Assembly (NCBI GenBank): GCA_025353585.1
Contig: JANXOM010000325.1
Coordinates: 1-32,912, forward strand
Reading direction: 5' to 3'
Length of the DNA stretch: 32,912 bases
Source: Deltaproteobacteria bacterium
GTDB lineage: Bacteria > Myxococcota_A > Polyangia > Haliangiales > Haliangiaceae
Positions 7,266 to 14,976 of this stretch are shown here, piece after piece; position 1 is the stretch's first letter; every line of letters starts with the position of its first letter. The translations under genes were made by a program, and so were the position numbers. The notes under the pieces are model-generated. The model saw only the letters and a list, made by a program, of their open reading frames with translations. It did not search any database and was not told where the DNA came from.

Positions 7266-8642
7266 TCAGGCGGGCGCGAGGACGAGGTACGACCGGAAGC
7301 GACGGTTCTTGATCTTGCCGGCGGCCAGGCCGGCCAGGGCCTGCTCGCTGACCGCCGCCGCCACCGCCACGAAGCTGATGCGATCGGTGACCGAGATCTG
7401 GCCGATGTCGGCCGCGGCGAGGCCGGTGGTCAGCGCGCCCACGATGTCGCCCGGGCGCAGCCGGTCGTGGCGGCCCCCCTGGATCGCGAGCGTCACCATC
7501 GCCGGCGGCGGCGGTTGCTGCGCCTCGGCCGACGGGACCGGCGTCATGCCGATACCGCGCAGCGGCCCCTGGCGCAGATCGTCGAGCAGCCGTCCGTCCG
7601 ACGGATGCGCCAGGCTGATCGCGAGCCCGTTCTTGCCCGCGCGCGCCGTGCGCCCGATGCGGTGCACGAACACGTCGGGCTCGCGCGGCAGGTCGTAGTT
7701 GATCACCGCCCCGAGCTCGTCGATGTCGAGCCCGCGCGCCGCCACGTCCGTCGCCACCACCACGCGCAGGCTCCCGTTCTTCAGCAGCAACAGCACCGTG
7801 TTGCGATCGTGCTGCTCCATGCCCCCGTGCAGCGCCACCGCCGCGAAGCCCGCCGCCGACAGCGCCCGCGCCACCACGTCGCACGTCTCGCGATGATTAC
7901 AGAAGATCACCGCCGAGCTCGGCCGGTGCGCGCCGAGGATGCGCACCAGCGCCGCCACTCGCTCGCCGCGATCCACGTCGTACACGACCTGCGTGATCCG
8001 CGCCGTCACGTCCTCCGCCGGCGCCACCACGTGCAGCGCCTCGCGCTGGTACGTCGCGCTGAGCGTGCGCACCGCGTCGGGGAACGTCGCCGAGAACAGC
8101 AGCGTCTGCCGATCCGCCGGCGTCGCGTCCGCGATCGCGCGCACCGTCTCCACGAAGCCCATCTCCAGCATCCGATCCGCCTCGTCGAGCACGAGCGTGC
8201 GGATCCCGCCGAGGTCGAGCCGCTCGCGTTGCAGGTGATCCGCCACGCGCCCCGGCGTGCCCACGAGCACGTCTACCCCGTGCTCCAGCGACGCGCGCTC
8301 GCGCTGCACCGAGCTCCCGCCGCTCAGCACCAGCACGCGCGTGTGCGGGAGCGGCCGCGCCAGCCGCCGCAGCTCGTCCGCCACCTGCGCCGCCAGCTCG
8401 CGCGTCGGGCACAGCACGAGCGCGCCGGGCCGGCCCACCCGCGGCGTGATCCGCGCGAGCAGCGCCACGCCGAACGCGGCCGTCTTGCCGGTGCCCGTCG
8501 CCGCTTGCCCGAGGACGTCGCGCCCGTCGAGCATCGCGGGGAGCGCGAGCGCCTGGATCGGCGTCATCTCGGTGTAGCCGAGCTGCGCGAGGTTCTCGAG
8601 CCACGCCGGCGCGAGCGAGAGACTCGAGAACGGCGTGGTCAA
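7266..8642 (-). CDS. dbpA: ATP-dependent RNA helicase DbpA
   Basis: 458 residues, nearly the length of E. coli DbpA. It shows the Q motif region (GYTEMTPIQ), Walker A ATGTGKT (48-54), DEAD (153-156), SAT (184-186) and HRIGRTARAG. The last ~75 residues match the DbpA RNA-binding domain (IQGGRHDRLRPGDIVGALT, later AGKIKNRRFRSYL), which in the family binds hairpin 92 of 23S rRNA. The role is therefore probably late 50S ribosome assembly in the cytoplasm. No ATG or GTG lies near the expected N-terminus. The TTG at 8642 is the likely start, because its first bases overlap the TGA of the upstream gene (TTGA), implying coupled translation. Confidence 0.9.
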   Translation of the reverse strand: MTTPFSSLSLAPAWLENLAQLGYTEMTPIQALALPAMLDGRDVLGQAATGTGKTAAFGVALLARITPRVGRPGALVLCPTRELAAQVADELRRLARPLPHTRVLVLSGGSSVQRERASLEHGVDVLVGTPGRVADHLQRERLDLGGIRTLVLDEADRMLEMGFVETVRAIADATPADRQTLLFSATFPDAVRTLSATYQREALHVVAPAEDVTARITQVVYDVDRGERVAALVRILGAHRPSSAVIFCNHRETCDVVARALSAAGFAAVALHGGMEQHDRNTVLLLLKNGSLRVVVATDVAARGLDIDELGAVINYDLPREPDVFVHRIGRTARAGKNGLAISLAHPSDGRLLDDLRQGPLRGIGMTPVPSAEAQQPPPPAMVTLAIQGGRHDRLRPGDIVGALTTGLAAADIGQISVTDRISFVAVAAAVSEQALAGLAAGKIKNRRFRSYLVLAPA

Positions 8643-9124
8643 TCGACCAGCTCGCTGGACGGCTCCGGCTTCTCCGCGAGTCGCTCGAACGCGAGCGTCC
8701 AGTACAGGCCGCTCTTGCCCATCTTCTCGAACGCGCGCACCGCGTACGCGACCTCCTCGCTGATGATCGTGCCGGTCCACGCCGGCTCCGTCGACAGCGG
8801 CTTCGGCGCGGCCTTCGCGGGCGCCTCGTCCCCGCCGCCGCCCTTGCCCTTCTTGCCTTTCCCGCCGCCGCCCTTCGTCGGAGGCGGAGCCGGCGGCTCC
8901 GGAGCCGCGTCGAGCGCGCCGCGAAAGACGTCCGGCGGATACGTGTTCCGGTCCCCGCGCGGCGGCGCGAGGCTGACCTCGAGCTGCTCGCCACGCTTCC
9001 AGCCGCGGATTTCGTAGGCCGTGCCGTCGATCGTGCAATCGCCCTGCATGTCCGGCTGGCTGGGCTTCTTCTTGTCCGGGTTGGCGAAGAGATTTCCGCG
9101 GTCGCGGGTGCGCTCGTCCGACAT
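8639..9124 (-). CDS. Small hypothetical protein upstream of and overlapping dbpA
   Basis: 161 residues from the ATG at 9124. Two similar-looking segments (QPDMQGDCTIDGTAYEIRGW near residue 25 and EPAWTGTIISEEVAYAVRAF near 115) flank a flexible Pro/Lys/Gly-rich middle containing GGGGKGKKGKGGGG. Each segment has the short beta-strand pattern 'xGxIxxxxxxYxIRxxxK' seen in DUF736-like small proteins. That resemblance is my impression, not a firm assignment. The basic Gly/Lys linker would suit nucleic-acid binding. Its stop overlaps the TTG start of dbpA, so an RNA-related role beside DbpA is plausible but inferred. Confidence 0.7.
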   Translation of the reverse strand: MSDERTRDRGNLFANPDKKKPSQPDMQGDCTIDGTAYEIRGWKRGEQLEVSLAPPRGDRNTYPPDVFRGALDAAPEPPAPPPTKGGGGKGKKGKGGGGDEAPAKAAPKPLSTEPAWTGTIISEEVAYAVRAFEKMGKSGLYWTLAFERLAEKPEPSSELVD

Positions 9125-9176
9125 GGCCGTACGTAGAGCACATTCTTGGGAGTTATTAAAGGTAGGGTCCCGCCGC
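9125..9176. promoter_or_regulatory. Shared divergent promoter region between two helicase units
   Basis: Only 52 bases separate the leftward start (9124) from the rightward GTG (9177). The segment contains an AT-rich patch (AGTTATTAAAGG, 9151-9162) that stands out from the GC-rich surroundings, so promoters for both directions must overlap here. No convincing -35/-10 pair can be assigned. The GGTAGGG at 9161-9167 may serve as a ribosome-binding site for the rightward gene. Confidence 0.35.
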
Positions 9177-10445
9177 GTGTCGTTCCCGTCGCTCGGCCTC
9201 TCCGCGCCCCTCCTGCGGGCCATCGCCGAGCGGGGCTACACCGAACCGACCGCCGTCCAGACCGCCGTCATCCCGGAGGTCCTCGCCGGGCGCGACGTCT
9301 GGGCGAAGGCCAGCACGGGCTCCGGCAAGACGGCCGCGTTCGTCCTGCCCATCCTGGAGGCCCTCGCGCGTCGCGAGCTGACGGTCCCGCGGCGGGTCCA
9401 CGCGCTCATCCTCGTGCCGACGCGCGAGCTCGCGAAGCAGACGTCCGATGCGATCGCAAGCTTCCGCGGCTACCTGCCGAAGCGCCCGAAGGCCGTCGTC
9501 ATCCTCGGCGGCGTGTCGATCAACCCGCAGATGATGGAGCTGCGCGGTGGCGCGGACATCGTCGTCGCCACGCCCGGGCGCCTGCTCGATCTCGTCGCGA
9601 AGAACGCGCTCTCGCTCGCGCACGTCGCCCAGCTCGTCCTCGACGAGGCCGATCGCCTCCTCGACCACGGCTTCGCCGACGAGCTCGGCCGCATCGTCGC
9701 GTTGCTCCCCGCGCCGCGCCAGACGCTGCTGTTCTCGGCGACGTTCACGGCCGCCGTCACGCAGGTCGGAGGCGAGCTCCTCCGCGCGCCCGCCCGCATC
9801 GACGTCACCGCGGCCCCCGCCGACCTCCCGACGATCGCCCAGCGCGCGATCGAGGTCGACACGCCGCGCCGCACGCAGCTCCTCCGCCACCTGCTCGAGA
9901 CGCACGCGTGGCCGCGCGTCCTGGTGTTCGTGGCGACGACCCACGCGACCGAGCACGTCACCGCGAAGCTCCAGGCCGCCGGCATCAACGCGATCGCGCT
10001 GCACGGCAAGCTCAGCCAGGGCGCCCGCACGCGCGCGCTCGAGATGTTCCGCGCGTCCGGCGTGCGCGTGATGGTCGCGACGGACCTCGCGTCGCGCGGG
10101 CTCGACATCACGGGCCTCCCCGCGGTCGTCAACTACGACCTGCCGCGCTCTCCGACGGATTACGTCCACCGGATCGGCCGCACCGGCCGCGCCGGCGAGC
10201 ACGGCGTGGCCGTCAGCTTCATCCCGGCCGACATGCGCGCGCACTTCGCGCTCATCGAGAAGACGCACGCGCACTACCTCGTCCGCGAGCGGCTCGCCGG
10301 GTTCGAGCCGGTCGAGGAGCCGGCTCCGATGGCGGCCCGGCCGGCCGGGACCGGCGCCGATCCCACCGGGGGGGTGAAGGGCGCGCGCAAGAGCAAGAAG
10401 GACAAGCTGCGCGAGGCCGCCGCGCGCTCCGGCCCGAAGACCTGA
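9177..10445 (+). CDS. rhlE: DEAD-box RNA helicase, RhlE-like
   Basis: 422 residues. The N-terminus MSFPSLGLSAPLLRAIAERG and the segment GGVSINPQMMELRGG closely follow E. coli RhlE. Motifs are complete: Q motif, Walker A ASTGSGKT (45-52), DEAD (156-159), SAT (187-189) and YVHRIGRTGRAG. A basic tail (KGARKSKKDKLREAAARSG) is probably an RNA-binding extension. RhlE-type helicases act in ribosome maturation and RNA remodelling at low temperature. The frame is open far upstream, but GTG 9177 is chosen because it gives the family N-terminus and follows a GGTAGGG sequence. It is head-to-head with the dbpA unit. Confidence 0.88.
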   Translation: MSFPSLGLSAPLLRAIAERGYTEPTAVQTAVIPEVLAGRDVWAKASTGSGKTAAFVLPILEALARRELTVPRRVHALILVPTRELAKQTSDAIASFRGYLPKRPKAVVILGGVSINPQMMELRGGADIVVATPGRLLDLVAKNALSLAHVAQLVLDEADRLLDHGFADELGRIVALLPAPRQTLLFSATFTAAVTQVGGELLRAPARIDVTAAPADLPTIAQRAIEVDTPRRTQLLRHLLETHAWPRVLVFVATTHATEHVTAKLQAAGINAIALHGKLSQGARTRALEMFRASGVRVMVATDLASRGLDITGLPAVVNYDLPRSPTDYVHRIGRTGRAGEHGVAVSFIPADMRAHFALIEKTHAHYLVRERLAGFEPVEEPAPMAARPAGTGADPTGGVKGARKSKKDKLREAAARSGPKT

Positions 10446-10564
10446 CCGGAGCTCCTGAAAGCACGACTTCACTGTCAGGTTCGCCGCCGCGGTCGACGGA
10501 ACTTCGCGAGCTTGCGATTGGCGGGCCCTTTGCACTACCGAGATCGCCCGTCCTCGGAGACCTC

Positions 10565-11002
10565 ATGTCACGTCCAAGCTTGCTCCTGCTCGCCGCCCTC
10601 GCCCTCGCCCCGCTCGCCGCCTGCGAGACGTCGTACATCATCGACGGCCAGCTCACCGTCGATCACCAGCTCGCGCCGACCGCGCCGTCGAGCGTGATCC
10701 TGCTCGTCACCGAGAGCCCGACCGAGATCGCGGACTGGACCGCGCTCGACGCGTCGGCCGAGAGCGCGGACTCCCACGCATACACGCCGGGCACGTTCGC
10801 GTACGGGTATCGTTACGAGCAGTTCGGCAACTCGCCGCACGCGATCTACCTCGCCGCGTTCGTGGACGTCGATGGCGACGGCCACCTCGGCGCCGGCGAG
10901 CCGTACGGCGAACTCGCGGGCAACCCGATCCTCGACGCGGCGTCCGGCACCACCGCCGCCGCGACCGTCGCCGACATCGGGATCGATCAGGTCGCGCCGT
11001 AG
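10565..11002 (+). CDS. Small lipoprotein with EF-hand-like calcium loop
   Basis: 145 residues. The signal ends LALAPLAAC with the lipidated cysteine at C20. Residues 101-112 ([12 protein letters not shown]) form a canonical 12-residue calcium loop, with D101, D103, D105 and E112 at the coordinating positions, so calcium binding is likely. The remaining sequence looks beta-rich, with [11 protein letters not shown] and [10 protein letters not shown] strands; no enzyme motif is visible. The ATG at 10565 gives a clean lipoprotein signal. Its last 16 bases overlap the 3' end of the convergent dehydrogenase gene. The 119-base gap upstream shows no assignable promoter. Confidence 0.8.
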   Translation: MSRPSLLLLAALALAPLAACETSYIIDGQLTVDHQLAPTAPSSVILLVTESPTEIADWTALDASAESADSHAYTPGTFAYGYRYEQFGNSPHAIYLAAFVDVDGDGHLGAGEPYGELAGNPILDAASGTTAAATVADIGIDQVAP

Positions 11003-11961
11003 CCGGCGGTCCGCGACTCGATCGCGCGCACCACCGCGATCATGTCCGCGCCGCCGTGGCCGAGCGCCTGCGTCTCGCCGTAGAGCGCGTGGCAGACATC
11101 GAGGAGCGGCGACGCGATGCCCGCCGCGCGCGCGGCCTCCGCGATCAGCCGGTTGTTCTCGAGGACGTTGCCGATCGTGGCGTGCGCGGCGAAGTCGGCG
11201 GCGACGAGCTTCGCGCCCTTGACGCGCGAGACGTCGCTCGCCATCGGCCCCGCATCGAGCACGCCGACCAGCTGCGCGAGGTCGAGGCCGTGGCGCGCGG
11301 CGAAGTGCGTTGCCTCGACGAGGCCCGTCACCATCGTGATGAGGTAGAGGTTCACGGCGAGCTTCATGAGCAGCGCGTTCGGCACCGCGCCGCACGCGAC
11401 CGCCTGCCGACACAGCGGCGCGAACAGCGGGCGCACGGCGGCGACGGCCACGGGCTCGCCGGCGAGGAGCGCGACGAGCTGGCCCGCCTCGGCCGGCTTG
11501 CGCGAGCCCGACACGGGCGCCTCGACATACGCCGCGCCGGCGGCGGCGAGCGCGGCGGCGAGGTCCTGCGAGTAGCGCGGAGATGTGGTGCCGGTGTGCA
11601 CGATCGTCCGGCCGCGCACGCGCGCCGCGAACGCCGGCGTGCCGCGCGCGAGGACGGCGTCGATCGCCGCGCCGTCGGTGAGCATCAGGAACACCACGCC
11701 GCAGCGCGCGAACAGCGCCTCCGCATCGGCGGCGACCTCGGCGCCGGCCGCGACGAGCGCGGCGCAGCGGGCGGCCGTGCGGTTCCACACGACGAGCGGC
11801 GTCCCCGCGGCGAGCAGGTTCTTTGCCATCGGCTCGCCCATCGCGCCCAGCCCGATGAACCCGACGGGCGCGTGGTCCCTGCCGGCCGTGCCGTCCGTGC
11901 CGTCCGCGGCGTCCGTGCCGTCCGTGCCGTCCATGCCGTCCGTGCCGTCCGTGCCGATCAT
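10987..11961 (-). CDS. 3-hydroxyisobutyrate dehydrogenase-family oxidoreductase with GTD-repeat N-terminus
   Basis: 324 residues. After a repeat leader the Rossmann strand [17 protein letters not shown] carries GxGxxG (G37, G39, G42). The substrate-binding segment is [16 protein letters not shown], and the catalytic lysine is K200 in LLMKLAVN, with N204 four residues later as in the family. These enzymes oxidise beta-hydroxyacids or reduce short aldehydes such as succinic semialdehyde with NAD(P); the substrate is not readable. Residues 3-29 are nine tripeptides of GTD type. No other in-frame start lies between the repeats and the Rossmann strand, so the repeats are translated. The gene is divergent from a LysR regulator that may control it. 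Confidence 0.85.
   Translation of the reverse strand: MIGTDGTDGMDGTDGTDAADGTDGTAGRDHAPVGFIGLGAMGEPMAKNLLAAGTPLVVWNRTAARCAALVAAGAEVAADAEALFARCGVVFLMLTDGAAIDAVLARGTPAFAARVRGRTIVHTGTTSPRYSQDLAAALAAAGAAYVEAPVSGSRKPAEAGQLVALLAGEPVAVAAVRPLFAPLCRQAVACGAVPNALLMKLAVNLYLITMVTGLVEATHFAARHGLDLAQLVGVLDAGPMASDVSRVKGAKLVAADFAAHATIGNVLENNRLIAEAARAAGIASPLLDVCHALYGETQALGHGGADMIAVVRAIESRTAGYGAT
11875..11955 (-). repeat. Nine 9-bp tandem repeats encoding GTD tripeptides
   Basis: 81 bases made of nine units based on GTGCCGTCC (+ strand). They encode G-T-D, with variants GMD, AAD, GTA and GRD, at the extreme N-terminus of the dehydrogenase. The unit length keeps the frame, so slippage would change only the length of the tail, not the reading of the enzyme. 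Confidence 0.85.
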
Positions 11962-11995
11962 GGCTCCACGATCGCGCCGGCGCGCGCGGATAGCG

Positions 11996-12031
11996 ATGCA
12001 TTCGTGCGCATGCGAGTCTGCATAAACGCAT
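11996..12031. promoter_or_regulatory. Candidate LysR operator with repeated GCAT half-sites
   Basis: The 68-base gap between the divergent dehydrogenase and LysR genes contains ATGCATTCGTGCGCAT (11996-12011), an ATGC-N8-GCAT dyad. Two further motifs, TGCAT and ACGCAT, occur before the LysR ATG. LysR-type regulators usually bind an interrupted dyad near their own start and control the divergent gene, so this is the natural candidate. The assignment is by position and symmetry only. Confidence 0.4.
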
Positions 12032-12893
12032 GGCCGACCTCGACTGGACCGACGTCCGCTTCTTCCTTGCCGTCGCGCGCGCCAGCTCGCTGGCCGCCGC
12101 CGCGCGCACGCTCGCCGTCGATCAGACGACCGTTGGCCGCCGCCTCGCCACGCTCGAGGACGTCGTGGGGCACCGCCTGTTCGACCGCACGCCGCGCGGG
12201 CTCGCTCCCACGCCGGCCGGCCGCCGCGTGCGCGCGGCCGCCGAGGCCATGGCGGACGCGGCGGGAGACTTCGCCGTCGCCGCGCAGAGCGAGGACGTGC
12301 AGACGGCCGAGACCGTGCGGATCGCCACCAGCGATTCGCTGGCCGAGCACTTCGTCGTCCCCGCCCTCGCGGCGCTGCGCGCGACCGCGCCGCACGTGGA
12401 GGTCGCGGTGCTCACGGGCTGGGCGTGCGTGAACCTCCTGCGCGGCGAGGCGGACGTCGCGCTGCGGCTCGTACGCCCGGTGCACCCGCGGCTCGTCGCG
12501 CGCAAGCTGGCGGACTTCTCCATGCGTGCGTACGCGGCGCGGTCGTACATCGCGAGGCGGGGCCTTCCGCGCGCGGACTTTCACGGGCACGATCTCATCG
12601 TGTACAGCGACGCGATCCTGACGTCGTCGCCGCGCACGCTCGCCGGGATCGACGCGAGCGACGCGCGCGTCGTCCTGCAGGCGAACAACGGGCACGCGAT
12701 CGTGCGCGCCGCGTGCGCCGGCATCGGCATCGCAGAGCTGCCGTCGTACGTCGGGGACCGCGAGCCGGCCCTCGTCCGCGCGTGCGCCGAGCACGAGCGG
12801 CGGTATGCGGTGTACCTCGTCACGCACGCCGATCGCCGGCGCGTCCGCAGCGTGCGCGCCGTGTGCGATGCGATCGCAGCGGCGTTTCGCTGA
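12030..12893 (+). CDS. LysR-family transcriptional regulator
   Basis: 287 residues. The N-terminal winged helix-turn-helix spans about residues 5-62 ([20 protein letters not shown], then [20 protein letters not shown] and [13 protein letters not shown]), the standard LysR signature. From about residue 88 there is a periplasmic-binding-protein-like effector domain ([20 protein letters not shown]). The probable effector is unknown. It is divergent from the beta-hydroxyacid dehydrogenase with 68 bases between them, the usual LysR arrangement, which suggests the dehydrogenase is its target. The ATG at 12030 directly follows the repeated GCAT sequence. Confidence 0.92.
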   Translation: MADLDWTDVRFFLAVARASSLAAAARTLAVDQTTVGRRLATLEDVVGHRLFDRTPRGLAPTPAGRRVRAAAEAMADAAGDFAVAAQSEDVQTAETVRIATSDSLAEHFVVPALAALRATAPHVEVAVLTGWACVNLLRGEADVALRLVRPVHPRLVARKLADFSMRAYAARSYIARRGLPRADFHGHDLIVYSDAILTSSPRTLAGIDASDARVVLQANNGHAIVRAACAGIGIAELPSYVGDREPALVRACAEHERRYAVYLVTHADRRRVRSVRAVCDAIAAAFR

Positions 12894-13029
12894 CGCGGCC
12901 GCGAAGCGCAGATCGCGCATCGGGCCGGGCGGTGGGGAGCCCAGGGCCTGGCCAGCCGAGCAGCCGGTGTCCGCCGTGCGGCCAGAGAGTGGGCGAGTCC
13001 GCGCGGCCAAGTATGCGAGACCGCTGGGT

Positions 13030-13047
13030 CCCGGGCGCCGGCCCGGG
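13030..13047. repeat. Short perfect GC hairpin upstream of the lipoprotein gene
   Basis: CCCGGGC and GCCCGGG separated by four bases form a perfect 7-bp stem, 30 bases before the ATG at 13078. There is no T-tract, so it is not a standard intrinsic terminator. It could affect the 5' leader, or be chance in GC-rich DNA. The rest of the 185-base gap after lysR shows nothing assignable. Confidence 0.3.
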
Positions 13048-13077
13048 TGGCGCGGCCCTCGCAAGCGTCGGGCTGCG

Positions 13078-14001
13078 ATGCGCACGGCACGATCTCGAGT
13101 CGCGGTGGTCCTGGTGGCGGTCCTGGTCAGCGGCTGCACGGCCGCGGCCGATCAGGACGACGGCGACGGCAACGGCGACAGCGACAGCGACAGCGACAGC
13201 GACGCGGGCGGCGCGCTCCCGCCGCCGACGATCACCGGCAAGGCCGATGGCACGGGCATCCCGTGGACCGCCGTCGGCCGCGGCGTCGCGTACCAGCGGG
13301 TGAGCGCGGGCAACGCGATCCTCATCGCGTACGGGGGTTACTCGGCGCACCTCAGCTACTCGGCCGGCTGGGCGTCGGAGCTGATCGACGCCAAGCTCGG
13401 CGCGCTCGGCGTCGGGCAGGTCTACGCGGTCCAGGGCCCGCAGGATCCGGGGTACGACGCGCGCGAGCTCGCGAACACGAAGCTGCGCGCGCACCTCGCG
13501 ACGATCGATGACGGCACGTCGCCGATCTATGTCGTCGCGCACTCGAGCGGCTCGTACGTCGCGCACGAGCTGCTCGCGCAGCTCCACGCGGTCGCCAACG
13601 CGGGTGTGCTCGGGCGCATCGGGTACGCGAACCTCGACGGCGGCGGCACGGGCCTGACGTCGTACATCGTCGAGGGCCTGCGCGCGATGACGTTCGTGTA
13701 CGCCGACGACCCGGAGCTCGCCTCTGGCTTCTCCGAGAACCACAGCACGGCGGTCGCGCTCGGCGCTGCCTACGCGGCCGCGGCCACGACGTTCGAGGTC
13801 GTGGTGCCGTCGACCGGCTGCAATAACGGCGCGGGCTGGTGCCTGCACGATGTCCTCGTCACGCACAGACCGCACGACCGCGCGACCTACGATCTCGCGG
13901 ACGACTACACCGACTTCGTGAACCGGCCGCCGACCGTCGAGTACCTCGACTCGCTCGCGCCCGACGACGACGGCTCCGGTAGCTCCGGCTCCGACACGTA
14001 G
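13078..14001 (+). CDS. Lipoprotein with Asp/Ser repeat linker and alpha/beta-hydrolase-like motif
   Basis: 307 residues. The signal ends VLVAVLVSGC with the lipidated cysteine at C20. Residues 27-43 are an acidic linker (DDGDGNGDSDSDSDSDA) encoded by GACAGC/GACGGC hexamers. After ITGKADGTG comes a domain with VVAHSSGSYVAHELL (152-166), which reads like the nucleophile-elbow helix of alpha/beta hydrolases with AHSSG in place of GxSxG. S156 is the candidate nucleophile, and NLDGGG and later His-containing segments could complete a triad. The substrate is unknown. ATG 13078 is chosen for the lipoprotein signal. Its 3' end overlaps a convergent membrane-protein gene by 97 bases. Confidence 0.75.
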   Translation: MRTARSRVAVVLVAVLVSGCTAAADQDDGDGNGDSDSDSDSDAGGALPPPTITGKADGTGIPWTAVGRGVAYQRVSAGNAILIAYGGYSAHLSYSAGWASELIDAKLGALGVGQVYAVQGPQDPGYDARELANTKLRAHLATIDDGTSPIYVVAHSSGSYVAHELLAQLHAVANAGVLGRIGYANLDGGGTGLTSYIVEGLRAMTFVYADDPELASGFSENHSTAVALGAAYAAAATTFEVVVPSTGCNNGAGWCLHDVLVTHRPHDRATYDLADDYTDFVNRPPTVEYLDSLAPDDDGSGSSGSDT

Positions 14002-14258
14002 CGCGGCCGGGCCCGCCGCACGACCGCGTGCAGCACATAGCCGAGCCCGTAGCAGACGAAGAACGGCGCGACAAAAAACACGAGCCCGGCCGGGTTCCGC
14101 GCGCCGCTGGCGCCCAGGTGCGCGAACCCACCGAGCCCGAAGGCGATCCCGCACGCGGCGCTCGCCAGGATGCCAACGACGGCGGCGACCACGACGATCT
14201 GCCGGTCGCGCTGCGTCTGCACCAGCTCCGCGATCAGCGGGTCCTGCGCCTCGGCCAT
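13905..14258 (-). CDS. Small two-helix membrane protein
   Basis: 117 residues. A short charged N-terminus (MAEAQDPLIAELVQTQRDRQ) is followed by two hydrophobic segments (IVVVAAVVGILASAACGIAF and AGLVFFVAPFFVCYGLGYVL), then a basic patch RRARPR and a polar tail. It is probably an inner-membrane protein of unknown function. The last 97 bases overlap the 3' end of the convergent lipoprotein gene. The overlapped tail is Ser/Glu-rich and unremarkable, so either tail could be unconserved. Upstream, AGGAAGAGGA lies some 15-20 bases before the ATG. The frame looks real because of its clear membrane topology. Confidence 0.55.
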   Translation of the reverse strand: MAEAQDPLIAELVQTQRDRQIVVVAAVVGILASAACGIAFGLGGFAHLGASGARNPAGLVFFVAPFFVCYGLGYVLHAVVRRARPRYVSEPELPEPSSSGASESRYSTVGGRFTKSV

Positions 14259-14311
14259 ACCACCACCGTAAGTCCTCTTCCTCCGCGCACAAGCTGTGTC
14301 CGAATTCCGGC

Positions 14312-14338
14312 CTAACAGGGGCCTGGCCCCATTGTTAG
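14312..14338. terminator. Palindrome containing GGGGCC/GGCCCC at a gene end
   Basis: CTAACA-GGGGCC-T-GGCCCC-AT-TGTTAG forms a stem of 12 pairs with a single-base loop centre and one bulge. The TAA stop of the leftward gene at 14335 sits inside it. It could act as a terminator-like hairpin between two leftward genes. It also resembles REP-type intergenic palindromes found in multiple copies in some genomes; CCGAATTCCGG just before it is a further small palindrome. Confidence 0.5.
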
Positions 14339-14976
14339 TCGGCCGCGAAGCCGGCGACCTCGTCGGTTTCGCGGGCCGCGCGGACCAGGGCGCGGCCGGC
14401 GAGCTCGTCGACGAGGCGGGGGAGGCCGCGGTCCGGCGGCGTGCGGGCCGCGATCCGCCGGGCCACGGCCACGGTGATCGCGAGGCCCACCGCGCCCACG
14501 GCGAGCGAGGACAGCGCCCAGACCGGCTCGTAGAACTCCACGCCCGAGAGCGCCGTCAGCCCCACGATCATGCACGGCAGCCACAAAAACCACCACGGCA
14601 GGCCGAGCGCCAGCGAGCACCGCGCGCGCAGCCGGATCAGCGCCGCTAGCCGCCGCTGCAACTCCAGGATCGGCGCGCTGAAGTCGATCGCCGCGAGCGC
14701 GCGCAGCTGCACGCCGCCCAGGATCAGCGCCACGACGCCGTACACGTGCAGCGCGAGCCCGGCGAGCAGGAGCGGCGGCCGGTCGAGGTGCGTCGACCAG
14801 AACGCGGCCGCCGCGGCGACGAGCACCGCCCACACCCCCTCGCCCAGCCACAGCCGCACCCGGATCCCCCGCAACGCGCTCCGCGACGTGCGCTGCGCGT
14901 CGGCGCGCTCGAGGCGGTCCACGCGCACCTGCATCTGTGTCCACGCTTGCTTCAGCTCGTCGAGATCCATCGTCAT
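14335..14976 (-). CDS. ECF-sigma-associated four-helix membrane protein
   Basis: 213 residues. The N-terminus MTMDLDELKQAWTQMQVRVDRLE is a short amphipathic helix. It is followed by about four membrane segments (near 47-62, 69-88, 124-142 and 150-171) and a cytoplasmic tail containing PDRGLPRLVDELAGRALV. Membrane proteins with a DLDELKQAW-like start are often encoded just after ECF sigma factors, so a role as regulator or anti-sigma factor is plausible but unproven; there is no zinc-finger anti-sigma motif. The ATG at 14976 overlaps the sigma factor TGA as ATGA, which argues for coupled synthesis. Confidence 0.72.
   Translation of the reverse strand: MTMDLDELKQAWTQMQVRVDRLERADAQRTSRSALRGIRVRLWLGEGVWAVLVAAAAAFWSTHLDRPPLLLAGLALHVYGVVALILGGVQLRALAAIDFSAPILELQRRLAALIRLRARCSLALGLPWWFLWLPCMIVGLTALSGVEFYEPVWALSSLAVGAVGLAITVAVARRIAARTPPDRGLPRLVDELAGRALVRAARETDEVAGFAAD

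Noticed and set aside
7209..9017. Long open frame on the + strand across dbpA
   Set aside because: It is antisense to DbpA, has an Arg/His-rich composition typical of GC-rich shadow frames and shows no domain signature.
13030..13047. GC hairpin as terminator for lysR
   Set aside because: No T-tract follows and it lies 137 bases past the lysR stop. Listed only as a short inverted repeat.
13150..13206. GACAGC hexamer array as a CRISPR or origin-like repeat
   Set aside because: It is in frame inside a lipoprotein and encodes an Asp/Ser linker; there are no spacers or iteron features.
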